DNA from: Seramator thermalis
Lineage (GTDB): Bacteria; Bacteroidota; Bacteroidia; Bacteroidales; Dysgonomonadaceae
Direction of reading: 5' to 3'
Length of the DNA: 52,970 nt
Assembly (NCBI RefSeq): GCF_004138125.1
Contig: NZ_RXHS01000017.1
Location: 1-52,970 of the forward strand
Part shown: positions 1 through 5,442 of the stretch, piece after piece
Layout of the letters: each line of letters begins with the position of its first letter
Position numbering within the stretch: position 1 is the first letter of the stretch
Program-made: the position numbers and the translations under genes
Notes under the pieces: model-generated
Told to the model about the DNA's origin: nothing
Seen by the model: only the letters and a program-made list of their open reading frames with translations
Databases searched by the model: none

Positions 1-684
1 GGATCGGGTTGGCACTGGTTCTTTGGTGTAATAGATCACTTTAACGATGAGATTATCTCGTGGCATATCGCAAAGAAAGGTAATCGTTTTGCAGCCATGC
101 AACCGGTCAGAGCAGCTGTACGTAAAACGTTTGGAACTATAGATAAGAATGTCTGTACGGGGATGAAGCTGCAGTTAAGAAGCGACCACGGGTCACAATA
201 TGACTCTGCTGATTTTATGAATGAAATGAAATACCTGGGACTGGAGATGTCCAAAGCTTTTGTACGGTCTCCACAGTGCAACGGGATAATAGAGCGGTTT
301 CACCGCACCCTGGAAGAACAGGTGCTGCAGATAGAAACATTTTCTTCTTTCGAGGAGGATTATAACGGCATTGATCAATTCATTAAGAATTACAACTATG
401 ATTGGATATTGCATAGACTTGATTACTGTTCTCCTGTAGAGTACAGGGAAAAGTACGCTGAAAGCCTGCGAAAAGAAAAAGATAATATACCATCGGGCAA
501 TAAGGATCCGGAGGTTCAGCTTGTCCTCATTTCAAGTGGCTCAATGCCACGAAGAAATGAAAGAGCGGAACAGGAAATTATAAAAGGGGAAACTACAATT
601 AGTAATAACCCCTTAGAAATCCTTCGGTATAATATATCACCATCGGATCAGCTTGTCCGATACAAAAGTAATAAAAAAGATTAA
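1..684 (+). CDS. IS3-like transposase, integrase core (5' end outside window)
   Basis: The frame is open from base 1, so the gene starts outside the window. It encodes the catalytic core of a DDE transposase that cuts and joins IS ends. The three acidic residues are visible: Asp at 34-36 (in GVIDHFNDEI), Asp at 184-186 (in RSDHGSQY) and Glu at 292-294 (in NGIIERFHRTL). The last two are separated by 35 residues, the DD(35)E spacing of IS3-family and retroviral integrases. The usual N-terminal helix-turn-helix protein (OrfA) must lie upstream. After the core is a poorly conserved tail of about 60 residues. No right terminal repeat could be identified without the left end. The element abuts the cassette-like unit that begins about 60 bases downstream. 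Confidence 0.88.
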   Translation, partial: GSGWHWFFGVIDHFNDEIISWHIAKKGNRFAAMQPVRAAVRKTFGTIDKNVCTGMKLQLRSDHGSQYDSADFMNEMKYLGLEMSKAFVRSPQCNGIIERFHRTLEEQVLQIETFSSFEEDYNGIDQFIKNYNYDWILHRLDYCSPVEYREKYAESLRKEKDNIPSGNKDPEVQLVLISSGSMPRRNERAEQEIIKGETTISNNPLEILRYNISPSDQLVRYKSNKKD

Positions 685-742
685 ATACAATTAAAGTGCT
701 CGGTTATTACGGGCTAATACAAAAAGTACAAAAAATTGCCAT

Positions 743-942
743 CACATAACATCGGCTTTGCAAAAGCGGGGGCAAAATTCCCTGGCGTTGAAGATTTTCG
801 CACTTTAAGTCGCAAAAAAACATTTCGTTTTTTTTATTTTTTGTAAGTTTGAAAAACGAAAATGGTTTTTGCTCGAGTTCGTATTTATAGAAAGTTTTAA
901 ATTTCTTAGCCCCGCCTTCGCAAAGCCGTTAACCGTTGTGTG
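743..942 (+). repeat. attC-like long imperfect hairpin, site 1
   Basis: Arms at 754-773 and 909-927 are inverted repeats matching at about 17 of 19 positions plus one bulged base, starting GGCTTTGC and ending in a GCGGGG tract. Outside them, CACATAAC (743-750) faces GTTGTGTG (935-942), complementary at 7 of 8 positions. The 135-base loop holds a smaller inverted pair (821-832 with 852-864). This layout resembles an integron attC site: outer R boxes ending AAC/GTT, inner L arms and a variable central region. The outer spacing is unequal (3 against 7 bases), which is atypical. The attC reading is inference; the inverted repeats are seen directly. Confidence 0.55.
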
Positions 943-964
943 TAATGCTAAAACTAAACCGACA

Positions 965-2482
965 GTGAAAAACATTTACAAAACATTGCTATTTCTTCCA
1001 TTCATTTTGTTAAGTGCTTTTTTGCATTGTATAACTAACAATCAGCAATTAGAAACTTACAACGCCTCTTTAATATCCATATCCTTAACAATTGCAACAT
1101 TCTCGATTAGTTTTTCCTTTTTGCAATATCAATTTTCGCCTTATAAAGCACTCTTAAAAGCGACTTCAAAAAGACAATTAACATACTCATTCTTGACTAT
1201 TTTGATTGCCTTAGCACCCTTACTTTCACTTTTTATTGGAAAGGAATATGTTCCGACAGTAAGCTTATACACAATCCCTATTTTAGCCTATATGCTAATA
1301 TTTTTATTGATAATCTCTAATGAAGAATCAAATCCAAAATATTTTCTTGGTCGAATGTTGAAAAATAGTGCAATTTCTACTTTTATAAAACAATATGACA
1401 AAAGAGCGAAAGAGCATATAAGTCATTTGAAAAAATTAGAATTTTCAAAAGTTGATGAAACTCCGATGCACGATTTTGGAGAATCAAAGTATCAAACTAT
1501 TTCTGTAAAAAATAATCCATTTGACTTTATTACTGAAGTCATTGAAATTAGTATCAAAAACACAGACACTAATATATTTGAGCAAATATTGGATAGTTTT
1601 TTAAATCTAATAAACACTACTGTAAATCATGAATTAACTGACAAATCAGACTTTAAATTTAAGATTCATAAACTTGTAAATAACTCATTTGAAAAAGTTG
1701 CGGTAATTATAAGTGAACAACCAAACAGTAAAAACCAACAAAATACATTTCTTGAAAAGGTCGGTATTTTCCTTAAGGAAAAAGCATTAAACAATGAACA
1801 AACGAAAGAAGTATACTTAAACATGATTGGCTCATTGACCAATTTTGCCAAGAAAATTTTAGAAAAAGACAACAGTGATGGAGCTTTATTTGTGGTGTCC
1901 CTCAATAGACAACTTGCACAAAAGGGAATTTATGAACCTCCAAAAGATGAAGAAAATAGATTTTTTGAACTTCATCTTCCAACTTTTCCTGCACAAATTA
2001 AAATAGTTGGTCAAAAAGCCGTTGAACTTAAAAACTCTGACTTTCTATATAGATGTTTAGAAGAGTTAGGTTATCTAGGTTGTTCTGCCATTAAAAGTAA
2101 TCACTACCATGTAGGGATTGAATGTTTACAATCTTTAGTTCAACTTGGAAGAGAAGCAAGGGCAAATAATGTAAAATGCTTTTGGAGACATTGTATGCTT
2201 GAAACGGTTGACCATGCAGAAGAGCGGATTTGGTGGATGTTATCATGGGTAACACACTTAGACGAAAAATCACAAGAGCAATGGGTTGATACATTTCAAA
2301 CCGCTTATTCAAGATTAAGAGGTTACAAACGAGAAGTACAAATAGCTAGTAAAGACGGGAAAAAAGTTTTTAGTTTTAAAGACACCGAAGAACCTCACAA
2401 AGAATCTTTTTCTAAAGAAAATTATTATAGAACGGTTGATTATTCTGACTTTAAAGAAATTAAAGAATTTAAATTGTATTGA
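965..2482 (+). CDS. Unrecognised membrane protein in a cassette-like unit
   Basis: I do not recognise a family. The frame is open from a TTG at 869, but I chose the GTG at 965 (MKNIYKTLLFLPF) because it lies just inside the predicted cassette boundary at 935/936 and leads straight into the first hydrophobic helix. The N-terminal third has four hydrophobic segments: LLFLPFILLSAFL, SLISISLTIATFSISF, FLTILIALAPLLSLFIG and TIPILAYMLIFLLIIS. A largely soluble, helix-rich, charged C-terminal part of about 350 residues follows, with no motif I can name. Base composition is AT-rich like the restriction-modification genes downstream and unlike the core genes. The stop lies only 10 bases before the second attC-like hairpin, as in integron cassettes. 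Defence or stress functions are common for such cargo, but nothing here shows one. Confidence 0.7.
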   Translation: MKNIYKTLLFLPFILLSAFLHCITNNQQLETYNASLISISLTIATFSISFSFLQYQFSPYKALLKATSKRQLTYSFLTILIALAPLLSLFIGKEYVPTVSLYTIPILAYMLIFLLIISNEESNPKYFLGRMLKNSAISTFIKQYDKRAKEHISHLKKLEFSKVDETPMHDFGESKYQTISVKNNPFDFITEVIEISIKNTDTNIFEQILDSFLNLINTTVNHELTDKSDFKFKIHKLVNNSFEKVAVIISEQPNSKNQQNTFLEKVGIFLKEKALNNEQTKEVYLNMIGSLTNFAKKILEKDNSDGALFVVSLNRQLAQKGIYEPPKDEENRFFELHLPTFPAQIKIVGQKAVELKNSDFLYRCLEELGYLGCSAIKSNHYHVGIECLQSLVQLGREARANNVKCFWRHCMLETVDHAEERIWWMLSWVTHLDEKSQEQWVDTFQTAYSRLRGYKREVQIASKDGKKVFSFKDTEEPHKESFSKENYYRTVDYSDFKEIKEFKLY

Positions 2483-2491
2483 GAAGCACTA

Positions 2492-2625
2492 CACACAACA
2501 GGCGTTTGGCTCAATGGCGGGTGACGTGGTTAATTGAACAATCTACCTCGCATCAACTTTTGTGGTGTATTGACAGTTTTGTGCTCCGAAATCCGCCACT
2601 GCGCCAAGCGCCAAAACGTTATCGG
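2492..2625 (+). repeat. attC-like long imperfect hairpin, site 2
   Basis: Arms 2501-2520 and 2593-2612 are inverted repeats identical at 17 of 20 positions, separated by 72 bases. CACACAAC (2492-2499) lies outside the left arm and GTTATCGG (2618-2625) outside the right arm. The left box does not match its own right box well, but it is the exact reverse complement of GTTGTGTG at 935-942 in site 1. That is the pattern expected if the DNA between the two GTT triplets was once a circular cassette inserted by recombination at G|TT, as integrons do. Confidence 0.55.
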
Positions 2626-2651
2626 TCAGTGTAAAAAGACTGCCAACTCAC

Positions 2652-2715
2652 AAATGGCACATTTGGTTTTGCCCGACACACAAGCCAACCCTTCGCAAAA
2701 CCAAAAGAGCCATTT
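2652..2715 (+). repeat. Third inverted repeat, possible attC-like remnant
   Basis: Arms 2652-2672 and 2695-2715 pair at 19 of 21 positions around a 22-base loop; the inner ends read TTTGGTTTTGC and GCAAAACC. It follows site 2 directly with no gene between. TCGGT (2622-2626) and ACCGA (2727-2731) could extend the structure outward. No clear GTT box is seen on its right side, so if it belongs to the same family it is degraded. It could equally be a terminator-like or unrelated palindrome; no T-run follows it. Confidence 0.4.
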
Positions 2716-2797
2716 TTTGCCAACGCACCGACAAGACTGTTGAAAATTTTCTGATTACTTTTTATCTTACAAAATGAGATACTAAAAATTATAAACC

Positions 2798-2806
2798 TAT
2801 CTTTGC
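2798..2806 (+). promoter_or_regulatory. -7 promoter element (TATCTTTGC) for the type III RM operon
   Basis: TATCTTTGC matches the Bacteroidota consensus TAnnTTTGC exactly. Transcription would begin near 2813, just before the XRE regulator. This rules out the TTG at 2810 and supports the ATG at 2828 as the start. No good TTTG -33 box is seen. Confidence 0.6.
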
Positions 2807-2827
2807 GACTTGACATCATTTGAACAA

Positions 2828-3037
2828 ATGAACAGAATAAAAGAAGTGTTGGACGAAAAAGGCATTAAGCAAACTTGGCTTGCCGAGCAATTGGGAAAAA
2901 GCTACAATATGGTAAATGCTTATGTGCAAAACAGACAACAACCACGAATTGAAGTGCTTTTTGAAATCGCTGAAATTCTTGGCGTAAATGTAAAGGAACT
3001 ATTGATTGACAACGACATTAAAAAGAACAAGAAATGA
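2828..3037 (+). CDS. XRE-family helix-turn-helix regulator of the RM locus
   Basis: A 69-residue protein consisting of one lambda-repressor-like (HTH_3) domain. The order is KGIKQTWLAEQLGKSYNMVN (helices 2 and 3), then NRQQPRIEVLFEIAEILGVN, ending in ELL and a lysine-rich tail. Start ATG 2828 is preferred over TTG 2810, which lies too close to the promoter. The stop overlaps the start of mod by four bases (ATGA), so the two are translationally coupled. Its position suggests a control protein that delays or represses restriction genes, as C proteins and small XRE proteins do in other RM systems. That role is inferred from position only; no operator was identified. Confidence 0.85.
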   Translation: MNRIKEVLDEKGIKQTWLAEQLGKSYNMVNAYVQNRQQPRIEVLFEIAEILGVNVKELLIDNDIKKNKK

Positions 3038-5046
3038 GCAAGGAACAAAAAATAACGAACAACATAAAAGTGCCAAATAAAGATTTGGAAACTTTGAAAA
3101 TTCATTTTCCGCATTGCTTTGACAAAGACGGAAATTTTCAATTAGAAAAATTCAAAAATAATCTAACTGAAAAGGAAGTAAGTTTTTCTACCGAGAGTTA
3201 CGGTTTAGACTGGTTAGGCAAAAGCTACGCAAGACTTTTGGCGAGCGACCCTGCCACCACTTTGCTAAAAGCAGACGAAACTCATAATAGCAAACCCGAA
3301 AACGCTAATTCTGAAAACTTGCTCATAAAAGGCGATAATTTGGAAGTGCTGAAACACCTTGCCAATGCCTATTACGAACAAGTAAAAATGATTTACATAG
3401 ACCCGCCTTACAATACAGGCAATGATGGTTTTGTGTATAACGATGATAGAAAATACACCGTAAAAGAATTACAAAACTTGATTGGTGTAGATGCAGAAAA
3501 AGCCAAACGCATTTTAGATTTTACCCAAAGCGAAAGCAACAGCCACAGTGCTTGGCTTACCTTTATGTATCCGAGGCTTTACATTGCTAAACAACTATTG
3601 AAAGATGATGGAGTAATCTTTGTGTCTATTGACGACAACGAAGTGGCTCAACTTCGCCTGCTCATGGATGAGATTTTTGGGGAAGAAAATTTTGTGGCAA
3701 TATACAAATGGAATAAAACATCCACACCACCTAGCCTATCTAAAAAAGTAAGACAAAAATATGAGTACGTTTTATGCTTTGAAAAAAAAGTGAATAATAA
3801 AATTTTTAATGGAGGAATAACAGATGGAGGTGATATGCCATTGTTAAATGATGGAAATAATATTGGTGTTCTTAAATTCCCCAAGGAAAAAGTTTATTTT
3901 AAAATTGAAGGTTATTACAAAAAAGGAATTTATGATAGAGTTGAACTTATTGATGATTTACAAATAAAGAATGGTAAAGCTAATGTTGATTTCAGATTAA
4001 AAGGCCCTTTTAAATGGACTCAAAATAATTTAAATGAAGAAATTGAAGACGGAACAGTATTTCATATCAAGTCAGATAAATTTGCGATACGTTATGAAAA
4101 AGACGGAGAACGTGTGAAAGTTCCTGCTGATATAATCTCTAAAACTGAATGTAATGTTGGAACAAATGAAGATGCAAACAAAGAGTTAAATGATCTATTC
4201 AAAACAGAAGGATTATTTAGCTACCCTAAAACAACTTCGCTAATTAAATATTTATGTAAATTTTGCACAGAAAATAATGACCTCATCCTCGACTTTTTCG
4301 CTGGCTCTGGCACCACAGGCGATGCCGTAATGCAACTGAATGCCGACCCTTCGGCAGGCTCAGGGTACGGCAACAGAAAATTTATTTTGGTGCAATTGCC
4401 CGAACCCATTGACCCCAAGAAAAACAAAACAGCTTACGATTTTGTAAAAAATGAACTGAAAGCCGAACCCACCATTTTTGAGATAACCAAAGAAAGATTG
4501 TTGCGTGCTGCCAAAAAAATCAATGCGGGTTTGGATGAAAAAATAGAAAAACTCAAAAAAGAACTCCCGACCGAAGAAAACAAAGCAGAAATTGAAAAAT
4601 TGGAGCGACTTAAAAATCAAAACACCTTCAAAATTTTTGAAACAACTCCAATTTGGGAAGATTACAATTTTGAAGCAGAACAGTTTGACAGTTCGCAAAC
4701 GCTGTTTGATGCCGGCAAATTAACCGAAGACGACATCAAAGCCTTACTCACTACTTGGAAAACCTATGACGGCATTGCCTTAACGCAAGAGTTGGAAATT
4801 GTTGATTTAAGCGGTTACACCGCTTATTACGGCAATGGCAGATTGTATCTTATGCACAAGGGCTTTACAACTGACAGTCTGAAAGCATTATTGGAAAAGA
4901 TTGACTCAGACAAACATTTTGAACCTAAAAGCATCATTGCCTTTGGCTATCACTTTGAAAGTAAGAGTTTACGAGAGATTTCAGAAAACGTAAAAACTTA
5001 CAACAACAAGAAAAAAAGCGACATTGACTTTATAACACGTTACTAG
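3034..5046 (+). CDS. mod: Type III restriction-modification methyltransferase (Mod)
   Basis: Mod recognises the target site and methylates adenine N6 using S-adenosylmethionine; it also forms the recognition subunit of the Mod-Res nuclease. At 670 residues it has the usual length. Motif IV is DPPYNTG at residues 123-129 and motif I is DFFAGSGTTGDAV at about 420, the beta-class order of type III enzymes. The target-recognition region lies between about residues 215 and 410 (3680-4260). Its DNA is more AT-rich than the flanks, consistent with exchange of specificity. A palindromic insert adds NADPSAGSGYG after motif I (see 4342-4371). The reading frame is intact. The target sequence cannot be predicted from the sequence. 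Confidence 0.95.
   Translation: MSKEQKITNNIKVPNKDLETLKIHFPHCFDKDGNFQLEKFKNNLTEKEVSFSTESYGLDWLGKSYARLLASDPATTLLKADETHNSKPENANSENLLIKGDNLEVLKHLANAYYEQVKMIYIDPPYNTGNDGFVYNDDRKYTVKELQNLIGVDAEKAKRILDFTQSESNSHSAWLTFMYPRLYIAKQLLKDDGVIFVSIDDNEVAQLRLLMDEIFGEENFVAIYKWNKTSTPPSLSKKVRQKYEYVLCFEKKVNNKIFNGGITDGGDMPLLNDGNNIGVLKFPKEKVYFKIEGYYKKGIYDRVELIDDLQIKNGKANVDFRLKGPFKWTQNNLNEEIEDGTVFHIKSDKFAIRYEKDGERVKVPADIISKTECNVGTNEDANKELNDLFKTEGLFSYPKTTSLIKYLCKFCTENNDLILDFFAGSGTTGDAVMQLNADPSAGSGYGNRKFILVQLPEPIDPKKNKTAYDFVKNELKAEPTIFEITKERLLRAAKKINAGLDEKIEKLKKELPTEENKAEIEKLERLKNQNTFKIFETTPIWEDYNFEAEQFDSSQTLFDAGKLTEDDIKALLTTWKTYDGIALTQELEIVDLSGYTAYYGNGRLYLMHKGFTTDSLKALLEKIDSDKHFEPKSIIAFGYHFESKSLREISENVKTYNNKKKSDIDFITRY
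4342..4371. repeat. Palindromic repeat inserted in frame in mod
   Basis: GCCGACCCT pairs with AGGGTACGGC (one bulged A) around an 11-base loop inside the mod reading frame, giving the residues ADPSAGSGYG just after motif I. It looks GC-richer than surrounding mod DNA and lies in a loop where related Mod proteins, as I remember them, run straight from QLN to GNRKF. I recall similar CCCTTCGxCAxGCTCAGGG palindromes dispersed in Bacteroidota genomes. That identification is from memory and was not checked. Confidence 0.5.
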
Positions 5047-5053
5047 TTTCTAA

Positions 5054-5441
5054 TTTTTAGTCTTTGGTTTTTAGTATGAAAGAAAGTATTGTAAAAAATA
5101 AGAGTTTTGAGTTCGCTTTGCGAATTATAAAACTATATAAAATTCTTCAAGAACAAAAGGAATTTGTTTTGTCTAAACAGCTTTTGCGAAGCGGAACAAG
5201 TATTGGGGCAAATATCAATGAAGCATTGGCAGGTGTAAGTAAAGCAGATTTTGCCAACAAAATGGCAATCTCAAGCAAAGAAGCAAGAGAAACTTTATAT
5301 TGGCTGGAACTTTTGGAAAAAAGCCAAATGGTAACTTTTGATTTTAAACCCTTTATTCAAGATTGTCAAGAGTTAGTGAAATTGCTAACGAGCATTGTAA
5401 AAACAACTCAAAATTCAACACTAAAAACTAAGGACTAAAAC
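5054..5441. mobile_element. Four-helix-bundle gene flanked by inverted repeats
   Basis: Left arm 5054-5075 and right arm 5420-5441 match as inverted repeats at 19 of 22 positions; both are T/A-rich runs built on TTTTAGTC and GTTTTTAGT. They enclose exactly the 120-codon gene between mod and res, which are normally adjacent. The architecture suggests a small mobile unit inserted in the intergenic gap. The repeats are low in complexity, so chance or a local duplication is possible. No target-site duplication was identified. Confidence 0.45.
5076..5438 (+). CDS. Four-helix-bundle protein (TIGR02436 / 23S rRNA IVS-like family)
   Basis: A 120-residue all-helical protein. Family hallmarks are the N-terminal FEFALRIIKLYK helix, the central LLRSGTSIGANINEALAG segment and FANKMAISSKEARETLYWLELL. 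This family is also encoded within intervening sequences of 23S rRNA genes and is scattered in Bacteroidota genomes; its function is unknown. I chose ATG 5076 over the TTG at 5064 because the latter lies inside the left flanking repeat. It sits between mod and res (30 bases after mod, 4 before res) and is flanked by inverted repeats, so it looks like a passenger rather than an RM subunit. The spacing still allows co-transcription. Confidence 0.85.
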   Translation: MKESIVKNKSFEFALRIIKLYKILQEQKEFVLSKQLLRSGTSIGANINEALAGVSKADFANKMAISSKEARETLYWLELLEKSQMVTFDFKPFIQDCQELVKLLTSIVKTTQNSTLKTKD

Positions 5442-5442
5442 A

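Noticed and set aside
2534..2743. 69-codon frame across the second and third hairpins
   Set aside because: It consists almost wholly of the inverted repeats and has no protein-like character.
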